A stretch of 64,000 nt of DNA from Sphingobacteriales bacterium (GCA_027483645.1 JAIXUD010000021.1:124001-188000), one strand, 5' to 3'; positions 9,182 to 19,240 are shown, counted from the stretch's first letter. Numbers and translations: made by a program. Notes: generated by a model from the sequence alone, not told the origin.

Positions 9182-9763
9182 TTATTTGGCTAAGATTAAC
9201 TTCTTCAATTTCTCCAGTATGCGGTAGGTCTTCACCTTCGCATTGTTCTCCGTCATCTCCAGTATCTCGCCTATTTCTTTATAAGCGCGCTTCTCGAAAT
9301 AGCGCATTTCTATCATTTGCAGGTCTTCCTCGGGCAGGTCGCCGATAGCCTCGATCATCTTGTCCATGTAAGGCTCCAGGCTGTGCTCCTCCATTTCCTC
9401 GGCCATGGAGCCAATTTCCTGCGTTTCCATGCTAACAGCGCGGGTTTCGGGTGCTTTCTTAAAGTGGGTATACAGCTCGTTTCGGGCAATGCGGAACAAC
9501 CACGACCCAAAAGGCAGACCGCGCTGCTCGTACTTAGGCAGGTTTTGCATCGCTTTAAGGAAAGTTTGCGATGCCAGGTCAAACGCCTGTTCTTGGTCAT
9601 CGAGCCTACGGGCAAGGAAACGCACCACCGGCTCATAGTAGTGGTTGTACAGCGGCTCGAAGCGGCTGATATCCTTTTGTGCCGCGGCTACCAGTTGCGC
9701 TTCGCTGGGCGGCGGCGCGGCTGTATGCGGTTGGTTGGTTTGGGGAATTTGCATAACAAACAT
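9182..9763 (-). CDS. RNA polymerase sigma factor, sigma-70/ECF family
   Basis: Region 2 (FEPLYNHYYEPVVRFLARRLDDQEQAFDLASQTFLKAMQNLPKYEQRGLPFGSWLFRIARNE) and region 4 (LPEEDLQMIEMRYFEKRAYKEIGEILEMTENNAKVKTYRILEKLKK). Confidence 0.9.
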   Translation of the reverse strand: MFVMQIPQTNQPHTAAPPPSEAQLVAAAQKDISRFEPLYNHYYEPVVRFLARRLDDQEQAFDLASQTFLKAMQNLPKYEQRGLPFGSWLFRIARNELYTHFKKAPETRAVSMETQEIGSMAEEMEEHSLEPYMDKMIEAIGDLPEEDLQMIEMRYFEKRAYKEIGEILEMTENNAKVKTYRILEKLKKLILAK

Positions 9764-9888
9764 GGTTTTCTAGCTGTTTTACCCAGGCTTCAACTGGCCA
9801 TTAAATTGCCATTTTGCCCTTTTTATCAGCTACAATCCATTAACCCGAAAAAGATACAAGTATTGTGGGAAATTATTTTTGATCAGAA

Positions 9889-10869
9889 TTACGCCTTGTT
9901 ACGCTCATCCTTATGTTCCAATGCTTTCGTAGGTTCTTCCTTGCTGTCGGCAGCTTCATTTTGGCTGTCAGTTTCTTCTACTACCGTTTTCACAAAAACG
10001 GCATGCGCAGATGGCTGTATTCGATAGCCTTTGTTACGAGAGTATACCTCGGTAAACTCCGCGCCATATATAACTATCAGGCAAGAATAGTTAATCCACA
10101 AAAGCAATAGTACTACCGAACCAGCAGCGCCATAGGTGGAAGATGGGTCGGCCCATCCAAAATACAAGCCTAGTAGAAACTTGCCTACTAGAAACAGAAA
10201 CGTGGTTAAACCCGCGCCCGTCCAAACCGATTTCCACCGGATTTTGGCATCGGGCAAAAGTTTGAATATTAAAGCAAATAGCACCATGATAACCGCAAAC
10301 GATACTGCGAAATCAAGTATAAAGAACAAGAAAGTCATAAACTCGGGCAGGAAACTCATCATCCAATCACTAAGTGCCGATAATAAAGCAGTAAGTACTA
10401 AAGATATCAATAGTAAGAAACCCAGAATAAGGATTACCCCAAGCCCCGTAGCCCGGTCAATCAACATCTTTACCAATGCTCGTTTGGGCCTAGGCTCTAA
10501 ACCCCACACACGGTTCAATGATTTCTGTAATTGGAAAAACACCCCCGTGGCACCAAAAAGCAAGGTTCCTACACTGATGGCAACTGCATACCACTTACCT
10601 TCTATCTTGCTGGTATTGGCAATGGATTCTTGAACCGTTTTAGCGCTGTCGGCACCTACAATACCTTCAATCTGTCCAGCAACTTGGCCTTGTATAGCCT
10701 CGGGGCCGAAGAACCAACCCGCCACGGTAATAACAATTACCAAAAGCGCGGGAATAGAGAAGATTGCATAATAAGCAATGGTGGCGCTCATTTCAAAAGC
10801 ATCATCCTTGTTCCACCGGATGCCCGCTTCTTTGAGGATGTTCCAAGTATTGACAAACCATTTCTTCAT
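9889..10869 (-). CDS. YihY/virulence factor BrkB family membrane protein
   Basis: Multi-TM, MSATIAYYAIFSIPALLVIVI and YGAAGSVVLLLLWINYSCLIVIYGAEFTEVYSR motifs. Confidence 0.9.
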   Translation of the reverse strand: MKKWFVNTWNILKEAGIRWNKDDAFEMSATIAYYAIFSIPALLVIVITVAGWFFGPEAIQGQVAGQIEGIVGADSAKTVQESIANTSKIEGKWYAVAISVGTLLFGATGVFFQLQKSLNRVWGLEPRPKRALVKMLIDRATGLGVILILGFLLLISLVLTALLSALSDWMMSFLPEFMTFLFFILDFAVSFAVIMVLFALIFKLLPDAKIRWKSVWTGAGLTTFLFLVGKFLLGLYFGWADPSSTYGAAGSVVLLLLWINYSCLIVIYGAEFTEVYSRNKGYRIQPSAHAVFVKTVVEETDSQNEAADSKEEPTKALEHKDERNKA

Positions 10870-11076
10870 ACCCTGTGATTTTTGTGTTTTTCAACCTTCC
10901 GAAAAAGTAAAAACCGTGCCAGCGTGATAATGGGGTATTTTAAATGGATTTGACTATCGTATTGGGGAATCGGGTTGGGATGTGGGGCGGGATGGGTACA
11001 ACCAGGTTGAAATAATTTGACATTACTATGACTTTTCATAGGTGAAAAGATGATTTTCCAATAGTATATTTATGAA

Positions 11077-12753
11077 ATGAAAAAGACACTACTATTATTA
11101 ATAGTTATCGTTGGCAATTGGACGGCAAATGCTCAGACAGGGCTTTTCGAAACTGTTGTTACCACTCCTTTCAATAATAATATAAATGACCTAACCTCGC
11201 ATCTACAAGGTTGGATAGGCGTAGGTGCAGAGGGCGATTGTTATACTCCGTATATATTGCGGTTAGACAGCCAAGGGAAAGTTACTTGGGAACATAGAAA
11301 GCCATTCTTCTTTGGATATGCCTATTATTCAACAATTGCCGAATTTGCTAATGGCTATTACATAGCAGGCAATAATATGATAGCTGACGATTTCCCCGCT
11401 AGCGAAGCAAATGGCTTTGTAGATAGGCTCGACCTAAATGATAGCGTGGTAAATATAATAACTGATACAGCTTATAAAGGTGGCTTTCATAAACTAACTA
11501 CAAACGATTCACTTATTTTGGTATCTGCCGCTAAAGCACATCAAAGCAATCAGATACCGTTAGTCGTTTGTTATGATACCGCAGGCAATTGGCTTTGGGA
11601 TTACGAGTTTGCCAATAGAAATATTGTTAACATTCATTTTATGGATACACTAATATGGGTGGTTACCGATTCCTTTACCTACCAAATCAATTTTCAAGGC
11701 CAATTGATTGGCCCTCAAATATCCCAATACAGCATTTCAAGCTATATATATCAAGACACGTTAATAACACTGATTGACAATTACAACGACGGATATTGGT
11801 ATAATAGAAGTGGTGTTAGTAATGGCTGGATAAATTTCGGGGGTAGTGCTTTTCAATTTATCGATTTGTTTTCGAATTCAATAGGTGAATCTTTTGTGTT
11901 AATGGAAGACACCACCAGCAATAACTTTGCATTATCACAATTACGAGGTTCACCTATAAATCGGGTCTCGCTTCCAACCAAATGTGTACGAGGGAAATGC
12001 TTAGCAGTAAAAGACACTATATATGCCATAGGAGGCAACTTGTTGATAAGTGAAGCTAATGCAATAGTGGCTAGAACAATCAGTTTTAATGAACTCGTGC
12101 CACAACACCAATCAGCAGTGGAAATTTTAGCGTGTAGCTTAATTGTGGATAGCATAATAGAAATTAGTACTTATGCGCCCCAAAACATTATTTCAATTAC
12201 TTTTAATGGTCACTTAATTGTTTCAGCCATAAATACTGGCCAAGACACGCTTGCTTCAGTTACGCTCCAAAGTGAATTGCTGGGCCGATTCAATTGCTCC
12301 CAAAGTTATGGATTTAGTTATTTTGATTCTGTCAACCTAGCTCCTGGAGATACAATAACTGACACCTTTTTCTTCTACTATGCGAACAAAACGCTTATAA
12401 ATACTAACGTAATGGATTACGAAGTATATGCGTTTGCCCCAAACAACAAACTGTCTTCCAGTTGCACAGTACCATTCAAGTCAACACCTTATTTTGTTGT
12501 AGGCATCGATGACCCCACCCTCGCTGAATCCATCACCTTACATCCCAATCCATTCAGCAGCACAGTATCATTTACCAATCTTCCATACGGTTCTTCAATT
12601 GGCATCTACAATCTTCAAGGGCAACAATTGGTGAAGGCAGCAAATCCCGAGGCAATAGATCTATCTCATCTGTCCCAAGGCATGTACCTGTATCGAATTA
12701 TAGGATCGAATGGGGGTTTGATAAAAACTGGGAAGTTGGTGAAGGAGTTGTAG
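11077..12753 (+). CDS. Secreted protein with T9SS type A sorting domain
   Basis: Signal peptide MKKTLLLLIVIVGNWTANAQ; C-terminal LHPNPFSSTVSFTNLPYGSSIGIYNLQGQQL...GMYLYRI..GKLVKEL. Confidence 0.85.
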   Translation: MKKTLLLLIVIVGNWTANAQTGLFETVVTTPFNNNINDLTSHLQGWIGVGAEGDCYTPYILRLDSQGKVTWEHRKPFFFGYAYYSTIAEFANGYYIAGNNMIADDFPASEANGFVDRLDLNDSVVNIITDTAYKGGFHKLTTNDSLILVSAAKAHQSNQIPLVVCYDTAGNWLWDYEFANRNIVNIHFMDTLIWVVTDSFTYQINFQGQLIGPQISQYSISSYIYQDTLITLIDNYNDGYWYNRSGVSNGWINFGGSAFQFIDLFSNSIGESFVLMEDTTSNNFALSQLRGSPINRVSLPTKCVRGKCLAVKDTIYAIGGNLLISEANAIVARTISFNELVPQHQSAVEILACSLIVDSIIEISTYAPQNIISITFNGHLIVSAINTGQDTLASVTLQSELLGRFNCSQSYGFSYFDSVNLAPGDTITDTFFFYYANKTLINTNVMDYEVYAFAPNNKLSSSCTVPFKSTPYFVVGIDDPTLAESITLHPNPFSSTVSFTNLPYGSSIGIYNLQGQQLVKAANPEAIDLSHLSQGMYLYRIIGSNGGLIKTGKLVKEL

Positions 12754-12760
12754 GGCTTAC

Positions 12761-13120
12761 TCATTCAAACTTTAAAGGGGATAGATATTTTACCCCATCC
12801 TTTTCACTGCCCGGTTTCCATCTGGGCATAGTTAGATAATATTGAATGATTGCTACATCTAGTAGTTCTATCCCAGAACTAGTTTTTAGTTTAACAAAAC
12901 CAACACAACCAGTAGTATCTACTTCAAATGATACCATAACCTGCCCTTTAAAAGTGATACTGTCAGGCATATGAAAGTTCTCCATAAATTTCATCAAAGA
13001 ATCATACCATCCCGGAAATTCAGGCATTGAAGGGCGCAAGCAAATAATTGGCTCAGAACTATCTTGCGCTCTAACACAGCATGTCATTAGCATGAATATA
13101 ACTATTATAAAGCCCCTCAT
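12761..13120 (-). CDS. TonB C-terminal-like small exported protein
   Basis: KGQVMVSFEVDTTGCVGFVKLKTSSGIELLDVAIIQYYLTMPRWKPG resembles a TonB C-terminal domain. Confidence 0.65.
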   Translation of the reverse strand: MRGFIIVIFMLMTCCVRAQDSSEPIICLRPSMPEFPGWYDSLMKFMENFHMPDSITFKGQVMVSFEVDTTGCVGFVKLKTSSGIELLDVAIIQYYLTMPRWKPGSEKDGVKYLSPLKFE

Positions 13121-13149
13121 CTAACTCACAACAATAAAAGGTAACAACA

Positions 13150-14793
13150 TCACCTCACTTCCACCACATCCACATAAAACAGCTCATCTGCTGTCTCAAA
13201 CTCGGTAGGTTCCTTAATATCGAGGATAGTTTTTTGCCACTCATTGGTAGGGAAGATGAACTCATATTTGCCAGGCGCTACCAATACTTTAAAGGGCATG
13301 TGGAAGTCTTTTACATCCGTTACCCAACGGTAGCGTAGTGTATGTTTTTTCTTCTTTTTGATGAGCTGATACTCAAAATCAGGTATGTTGGGATAGCGCA
13401 GGTATTGGTCGAAGAAGTACGTAAAATCTTGCCCGGTGCGACGGTTTATGTAGGTCACAATTTCGTTAGTAGTGGTGGTTTTCATACCAAACTCTTGCTG
13501 TATACCACGAATAATGCTCCACCAAAGCGAGTCATTGTTTACCACATGGCGCAGGGTGTTCAGCATCAGCATACCTTTGTTGTACATGTCGCCCGCGCCT
13601 TCGTGGTTTACATCGTAAGTACCAATGATAGGCTCTTCATTATCTATTCCCGGTTTCTTGGCATTTACATAAGCTATTGCAGTATCGTACCCAAACATAC
13701 ACTCTACATATATGGCTTCGCTATAGGTACAAAAACCCTCATGAATCCACATATCGGCAATGTCCTTCATACTCACGTGGTTGCCCCACCATTCGTGGCC
13801 GGTTTCATGTATAATGATGTAATCAAACTTCAGCCCGATGCGTGAGTAATCGGTGCCGTTGTAGCCACTTTTGTAGTTATTACCATAAGCAATAGCGCTC
13901 TGGTGCTCCATACCAAGGTAGGGCGTTTCCACCAGCTTAAAACCATCTTTATAAAACGGGTAGGGACCCATATACTCCTCAAAGCAGGCCATCATCGGTA
14001 CCGCTTGCTTAAAGTGCTGCTTGGCCTTATCCAAGCTGTATGGCAGCACGTAGTAATCTAAGTCAAGCGTGTCGCCGTCTTTATTGATGTGTACATCATG
14101 GAAATGGGCATACTCGGCAATGTTGAGGGTGACGTTGTAGTTATTAATCGGGTTGGCTACAAAGTAATCGAATCGTGTCCAAGCAGTATCCAACTGAACG
14201 GTGTTGCGCAGTCGGCCATTGCTTACATTGGTAAGGCCATTAGGCACGGTGGCGCGTATCATCATGCTATCCGGCTCATCGCTCAGGTGGTCTTTATTGG
14301 GCCACCAAAGGCTGGCACCGATACCTTCGCAAGCTACGCCCACAAAGGGTTTGTCGTTTTTATCCTTACGCCAAACCAGTCCTCCATCCCATGGTGGGGT
14401 TTTGGCAGCAATGGGCGTACCGCTATAATAAACCCTAAAACTATCAACCGCATCCCTATTGATGGGCGCTTTAAAATCAACAAACACGGCATTGAACTCA
14501 CGGGTGTACGGCAGTGTATCGCCATGGTATACCACCGCGTTCACCTGCATGTTATCAAACAAATCGAACTGAAGTCTATTGAAGTTTTGAGTGGCGCGAA
14601 ACACAAATAGGTTGGAGCCCGATAGGCGCTTGTTCTCAATATCCACTTTTACGTCCAAGTCGTAATACGTAACATCATAACAGGTGCGCAAGGGGGTAAG
14701 CATACCGCGCAGGGTATCACCTTTGGTAAAGGTTTGCCCATGGGCAACCACCACCAATGCCATCATTATCAAACTCAACAATATTTTTCTCAT
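13150..14793 (-). CDS. M1 family metallopeptidase
   Basis: IIHETGHEWWGNHVSMKDIADMWIHEGFCTYSEA (HExxH-18-E) and an upstream GMEHQSAIAYG motif. Confidence 0.92.
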   Translation of the reverse strand: MRKILLSLIMMALVVVAHGQTFTKGDTLRGMLTPLRTCYDVTYYDLDVKVDIENKRLSGSNLFVFRATQNFNRLQFDLFDNMQVNAVVYHGDTLPYTREFNAVFVDFKAPINRDAVDSFRVYYSGTPIAAKTPPWDGGLVWRKDKNDKPFVGVACEGIGASLWWPNKDHLSDEPDSMMIRATVPNGLTNVSNGRLRNTVQLDTAWTRFDYFVANPINNYNVTLNIAEYAHFHDVHINKDGDTLDLDYYVLPYSLDKAKQHFKQAVPMMACFEEYMGPYPFYKDGFKLVETPYLGMEHQSAIAYGNNYKSGYNGTDYSRIGLKFDYIIIHETGHEWWGNHVSMKDIADMWIHEGFCTYSEAIYVECMFGYDTAIAYVNAKKPGIDNEEPIIGTYDVNHEGAGDMYNKGMLMLNTLRHVVNNDSLWWSIIRGIQQEFGMKTTTTNEIVTYINRRTGQDFTYFFDQYLRYPNIPDFEYQLIKKKKKHTLRYRWVTDVKDFHMPFKVLVAPGKYEFIFPTNEWQKTILDIKEPTEFETADELFYVDVVEVR

Positions 14794-14852
14794 CGGTCCG
14801 TCAACTGTTTAGTGAGGTAAGCCCTTTTTTGATGGGTGACACAAAAATACGA

Positions 14853-14860
14853 TACTTTTG
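14853..14860 (+). promoter_or_regulatory. Bacteroidota-type -7 element TACTTTTG
   Basis: Matches TAnnTTTG; TTG at 14829 is about 21 nt upstream; precedes the 14903 ATG. Confidence 0.5.
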
Positions 14861-14902
14861 TACCTCGTCGAACATTTTTATACCAGACTCGGTTATTCGT
14901 CC

Positions 14903-16141
14903 ATGAGAAGATTTGCCATAGGCTACATTATATTCACCGTTTTCGTTTTAGCTATTGACACCTATGTGTTTCAAGCAGTGCGAACGGCCGTGCGCGATAG
15001 CTCTGACCTTACCAAGAAGATAACGTATGCTGTTTATTGGGGCTTCACCATTTTTGCCCTCCTGTCCGTCTATTCCACTATATTCTTCCAACTGCACGAC
15101 TGGCCCAAGGGGTTGCGCAATGTTATGATGGGTAGCATAACTGTTGTTTACTCCGCTAAACTGTTCGTTATCGTCTTCTTGTTAATTGACGATATCCAGC
15201 GCTTCTTCCGTTGGGTGTTCTCTTTGTTTACCCCAGCAGGCGAAGGGCCAGAGAGCATCGGTAGGGCTAAGTTTTTAAGCCAAGCGGGTTTGTTGGTGGC
15301 GACCTTTCCATTAGTGGCTGGTTTGTGGGGTGTATTGAAAGGCGCGCACGATTATAAGATACACCGTGTGAAAGTAAAGCTGGCCAACCTACCAGCAGCT
15401 TTTCATGGTTTGAAAATTGTGCAGTTAAGCGACATTCATTCTGGTAGCTTTCCATCTCAAGAACCTTTGAAGAAGGCCATTTCAATGATTAACGCCGAGC
15501 AGCCCGACCTCATCTTTTTTACCGGCGACTTGGTAAACAACGTGGCAGAGGAAGTGCTGCCGTTTGTACCGCTCTTTAGCCAGATGAAGGCCAAAATAGG
15601 CAAGTACTCGGTTTTCGGCAACCACGATTATGGCGATTATGCTCAATGGAATAGTGCCCAGGAGAAGGTCGCCAATTTAAACACCCTAAAGAAAGCACAT
15701 GCGGACATGGGCTGGCGACTGCTATGGGACGAGCACGTGTACCTAGAAAAAGACGGAGAAAAGATTGCCCTTATTGGTATACAAAACAGCAGCGCTAAGA
15801 ATAGCTTTAAAACCTATGGCGACCTTGATAAGGCCTGCCTAGGTTGCGAAGCGCCTGTAAAGCTGCTCCTTTCTCACGACCCGAGCTTTTGGGATGCGAA
15901 AATACGCAGCAAAGAGGATATCGATATTACGTTTGCCGGCCATACGCACGGTGCACAGTTGGGCATAGAGATGGGCGGCATCCGCTGGAGCCCCGCGCAG
16001 TACATTTATGAGCAGTGGGCCGGCCTATACCAAAAAGGCAAACAATACATCTACGTAAACCGTGGCTTTGGCTACCTAGGCTTCCCTGGCCGGGTGGGGA
16101 TATTACCGGAAATAACGGTGATGGAGCTGGAAAAAGCTTAG
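14903..16141 (+). CDS. Membrane-anchored metallophosphoesterase
   Basis: LKIVQLSDIHSGSF, FFTGDLVNN, VFGNHDYGDY, FAGHTHGAQ motifs and N-terminal TMs. ATG at 14903 preferred over the TTG at 14858. Confidence 0.9.
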   Translation: MRRFAIGYIIFTVFVLAIDTYVFQAVRTAVRDSSDLTKKITYAVYWGFTIFALLSVYSTIFFQLHDWPKGLRNVMMGSITVVYSAKLFVIVFLLIDDIQRFFRWVFSLFTPAGEGPESIGRAKFLSQAGLLVATFPLVAGLWGVLKGAHDYKIHRVKVKLANLPAAFHGLKIVQLSDIHSGSFPSQEPLKKAISMINAEQPDLIFFTGDLVNNVAEEVLPFVPLFSQMKAKIGKYSVFGNHDYGDYAQWNSAQEKVANLNTLKKAHADMGWRLLWDEHVYLEKDGEKIALIGIQNSSAKNSFKTYGDLDKACLGCEAPVKLLLSHDPSFWDAKIRSKEDIDITFAGHTHGAQLGIEMGGIRWSPAQYIYEQWAGLYQKGKQYIYVNRGFGYLGFPGRVGILPEITVMELEKA

Positions 16142-16144
16142 CTT

Positions 16145-16228
16145 TTAGACATAAGATTTTTAGATGCAAGACACAAGACTTGCTTCAAAAAAATTAATCT
16201 TGTGTCTTGTGTCTTATGTCTTGTGTCT
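16145..16228. repeat. Heptad-phased intergenic element (..GCAAGAC ACAAGAC TTGCTTC AAAAAAA TTAATCT TGTGTCT TGTGTCT TATGTCT TGTGTCT)
   Basis: Direct reading; lies at the junction of two convergent genes with arms partly inverted. Confidence 0.85.
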
Positions 16229-16745
16229 TTGCGAGAGCATCCAGCCATCTAATAAACAGCAGCAGCCCCACTATCAACAATATCTCCCAAACGATGCCAA
16301 ATTTGCCATCGGTATTGTCGGGCAAGTGAGTGTGCAGTAGCGAAAAAGGCGGTAGGTTGTCGGTTATTTTATGAAGCGCTTCGTGTATGCGGCCATACTG
16401 ATACCAACTTGGGTGCTCGCCCAATAATGCCTTACTGCCGTGCAGTATCACCCAATCAAAGTCGGGCAATATACTGAAGGTGATGCCAATAGGGTATTTA
16501 CGCCAGTATTTTACCAGCATATATATGGTAAGGCTATAAATGATCAAGTGCCAACCCACCCAAAACGGGTCGTGATAGCGGGCATCGGGCGGATGATAAG
16601 TGATGCGCGCAATACGATCGAATACACTGTGCAGGAACAGGGCTAACACCGCAATCACCACAAACCGAAGCACCGGCTGCATCCGCTCCTTCTTGAATAT
16701 CTTCTCCAAGCTTATGCCAACAAGTATGTGGGTTGCTCCCTGCAT
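16194..16745 (-). CDS. Integral membrane protein, hypothetical
   Basis: Several hydrophobic segments. The C-terminal AKTQDIRHKTQD is encoded by the heptad repeat. Confidence 0.65.
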   Translation of the reverse strand: MQGATHILVGISLEKIFKKERMQPVLRFVVIAVLALFLHSVFDRIARITYHPPDARYHDPFWVGWHLIIYSLTIYMLVKYWRKYPIGITFSILPDFDWVILHGSKALLGEHPSWYQYGRIHEALHKITDNLPPFSLLHTHLPDNTDGKFGIVWEILLIVGLLLFIRWLDALAKTQDIRHKTQD

Positions 16746-16793
16746 TTTTTTTAGGAATTAGGTTTATAGAGGGTAAATAAACAGTTTACATAT

Positions 16794-16828
16794 TGGTCCA
16801 TCGTCCATCGTCCTTGGTCTATCGTCCA
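16794..16828. repeat. Heptad array TGGTCCA TCGTCCA TCGTCCT TGGTCTA TCGTCCA
   Basis: Five phased 7-mers, overlapping the 3' end of the GNAT gene. Confidence 0.9.
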
Positions 16829-17298
16829 GCCCATGCTTCTGCCAAGTCCTTTTCCATTTTGTAATGGGGTATGGTTACCTCTTCATACTCATCGCCTACG
16901 GTTTGATAGCCCAGCTTCAGGTAGAAAGGCACGGCTGTTTTACGGGCACTCATTTCCATAATATTGTAACCCAGGTCAAGTGCGTATGCCTCGGCATATT
17001 CCACCATCTTGCTCCCTATTCCTGCCCCTTGGTATTGTTCATCAATAGCCACTTGCCGCATTTTTATACGCCCGTTTTCTAGTGGTGTTAGCATCATGGT
17101 GCCAAGTACCATCGAGTCGGTAAAATACACCAAATGGATGTCTTTATCTTCGGCCAACAGTTGCTCGCGGGTATAGTTTAGGCCAAGCGGTTCGCGCAAT
17201 ACGGCATAGCGCAAATCCACAGCCAGCCAGTAGTTGCGGCTACCATGGGGCACTACACTTATATATCGATGCCCTTTAAGCTTGTGTATATAATACAT
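16819..17298 (-). CDS. GNAT family N-acetyltransferase
   Basis: MRQVAIDEQYQGAGIGSKMVEYAEAYALDLGYNIMEMSARKTAVPFYLKLGYQ. Confidence 0.9.
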   Translation of the reverse strand: MYYIHKLKGHRYISVVPHGSRNYWLAVDLRYAVLREPLGLNYTREQLLAEDKDIHLVYFTDSMVLGTMMLTPLENGRIKMRQVAIDEQYQGAGIGSKMVEYAEAYALDLGYNIMEMSARKTAVPFYLKLGYQTVGDEYEEVTIPHYKMEKDLAEAWAGR

Positions 17299-17374
17299 TG
17301 CTATTTTGCTCCTCTATTTCTTATCGGCTAATATAAACGCTATTTTTGGCGTTAGATAATTGAACACTGCTGCT

Positions 17375-18247
17375 ATGAAAAATTCTCCGCTTTATCTTTT
17401 GATGCTGTTGCTTGCCTGTAGCTTTGCTTTTACTTCTTGCGATAAAGACAAGGACAAGGACCAAGAACCAGATGGACCTGTGCTACGCTTCAAGTTTAAG
17501 CTAGACCCAACCCAAGAGCGCCTTGGCAACTTGGGTAACCCTACCGCGGTGCCAGCAGGCAATGCCGGCCAAAACCCTGATTTTAACGGCATCAGCGCAC
17601 ACTACGTAGAGCTGGCACAAACCGAATACACCCAAATTGGCGAAGGTGATGTACTCTTCAAAAATGAAGAAACCACCCAAGGTGGCAGCCAAGCCATCGT
17701 TTTTAATAAAAAAAAAAAAAAAAATGATGGAGAGGTGTTTCTAGAAGTGCCCCTGAAAGATGTAAACCCAGGCACCTACCGTTGGTTGCGCACCTCACTT
17801 GCATACCAAAACTATAATGTGCAGTTTGATGCCATAGGGCAAAGCTTTACCGGCACCTTAGCCTCGTTCGTAGGCTACAATACTTATATAGAAAGCTACA
17901 AAGTAAAAGACAGTACCGTAATATTAAACAGCAACAAGGCACAGGGCTATTGGGCTTTCGAAACCATATACAGCCTCAATACCGGCCAAGCACCCGTAAC
18001 TACCGTACCTAACCCTATTGCCGCCACTTCTCCAATACCTCCAGGGTCTTGTTTGGTTACTGGCGAGTTCGAAAATCCGCTGGTAATTACTGGCAACGAA
18101 ACCGAGGATATTACCATTGTGGTATCGCTTTCTACCAACAAAAGTTTTGAGTGGACCGATACCGATAATGACGGCAAATGGGACCCATTAGACGGCGAAA
18201 ACGTCGTGGATATGGGATTAAGGGGCTTGAAGGCGTTTAAGGAGTAA
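17375..18247 (+). CDS. Conserved Bacteroidota lipoprotein
   Basis: Lipobox-like LLACSFAFTSCDKD signal from ATG 17375. Contains an A17 homopolymer at 17708-17724. Confidence 0.75.
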   Translation: MKNSPLYLLMLLLACSFAFTSCDKDKDKDQEPDGPVLRFKFKLDPTQERLGNLGNPTAVPAGNAGQNPDFNGISAHYVELAQTEYTQIGEGDVLFKNEETTQGGSQAIVFNKKKKKNDGEVFLEVPLKDVNPGTYRWLRTSLAYQNYNVQFDAIGQSFTGTLASFVGYNTYIESYKVKDSTVILNSNKAQGYWAFETIYSLNTGQAPVTTVPNPIAATSPIPPGSCLVTGEFENPLVITGNETEDITIVVSLSTNKSFEWTDTDNDGKWDPLDGENVVDMGLRGLKAFKE

Positions 18248-18257
18248 GTTCTTGGTT

Positions 18258-18420
18258 GTCTGAATCAGAATTTGCAGAATTTTAGAATTATAGAATTAAT
18301 CACCGAAATAACGTGCCGGTTAATTAGTATGGTGCCGCAATCAGAAATTCAGAGAGTTTTCAAAAAGCATTTTACATAATGATTCGGAAATTTTTAAATT
18401 CTGTAAATTCTGATTCAGAC
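18258..18420. mobile_element. Candidate MITE-like/inverted-repeat element with ~32-nt terminal inverted repeats (GTCTGAATCAGAATTTGCAGAATTTTAGAATT / AATTTTTAAATTCTGTAAATTCTGATTCAGAC)
   Basis: Arms read directly at 18258-18289 and 18389-18420. One arm sequence recurs at 44261-44288. Confidence 0.5.
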
Positions 18421-18433
18421 AAGAAGCAAACTA

Positions 18434-18461
18434 TGGTCCATCGTCCATCGTCTATGGTCCA
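18434..18461. repeat. Heptad array TGGTCCA TCGTCCA TCGTCTA TGGTCCA
   Basis: Four phased 7-mers. Confidence 0.9.
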
Positions 18462-18539
18462 ACAACATTAGTCTAAATTTATTGGCTGTCTGCAGCATAA
18501 GCCATAATCTTGTAGTGCTCTATTGCATAAAACATTCCC

Positions 18540-19214
18540 GTGGCCGAACCGATTATCCGCATCAACAACCTCCGCAAGTCCTACAAAATGGGGCACAATA
18601 ACTTACCTGTGCTCAAAGGCATCAACATGGAGGTACAGCAGGGCGAGCTTGTGTCTATTATGGGTTCTTCAGGTTCGGGTAAATCAACACTGCTCAACAT
18701 CCTCGGTATACTAGACCAATACGATAGTGGCGAGTACCACTTGGGCGAATACTTAGTAAAGGGCCTTTCGCAAACCAAGGCGGCCCAATACCGAAGCAAG
18801 CTGGTGGGCTTCGTGTTCCAATCGTTCAATCTATTGAGTTTCAAAACGGCCATGGAGAACGTAGCCCTACCGCTCTACTACCAAAAAGTAAGCCGCAGTC
18901 AGCGCGAGAAAATGGCCCTTGAATACCTAGAGAAAGTAGGCCTTCGCGAATGGGCAAACCACCTACCTACCGAAATGAGCGGCGGCCAACAACAGCGTGT
19001 AGCCATTGCTCGTGCCCTCATTAGCAACCCTAAAGTAATATTGGCAGACGAGCCAACCGGTGCGCTAGATACCCAAACCAGCTACGAGGTAATGGAGCTC
19101 TTCAAAGCCGTTCATAGGGAGGGCAAAACCATCGTCATTGTTACCCACGAAAACGATATAGCCGCCCTAACCCAAAGGGTGATTAGGTTAAAGGATGGAT
19201 TGATTGTGGATTAG
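18540..19214 (+). CDS. ABC transporter ATP-binding protein (LolD/MacB-type)
   Basis: Walker [10 protein letters not shown], signature [15 protein letters not shown], Walker [16 protein letters not shown] start. Confidence 0.92.
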   Translation: MAEPIIRINNLRKSYKMGHNNLPVLKGINMEVQQGELVSIMGSSGSGKSTLLNILGILDQYDSGEYHLGEYLVKGLSQTKAAQYRSKLVGFVFQSFNLLSFKTAMENVALPLYYQKVSRSQREKMALEYLEKVGLREWANHLPTEMSGGQQQRVAIARALISNPKVILADEPTGALDTQTSYEVMELFKAVHREGKTIVIVTHENDIAALTQRVIRLKDGLIVD

Positions 19215-19240
19215 TCGACAGTCCACAGACGACGGTCGAC
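19213..19240. repeat. Heptad array AGTCGAC AGTCCAC AGACGAC GGTCGAC, followed by AGTTGCTTCAAA
   Basis: Direct reading, starting at the stop codon of the ABC gene. Confidence 0.85.

Noticed and set aside
9317-10027. 236-aa + strand ORF opposite the sigma factor
   Set aside because: Antisense to the unambiguous sigma-70 gene, with low-complexity translation.
13342-14610. Plus-strand ORFs 13342-13845 and 14089-14610
   Set aside because: Antisense to the clear M1 peptidase; no domain similarity by eye.
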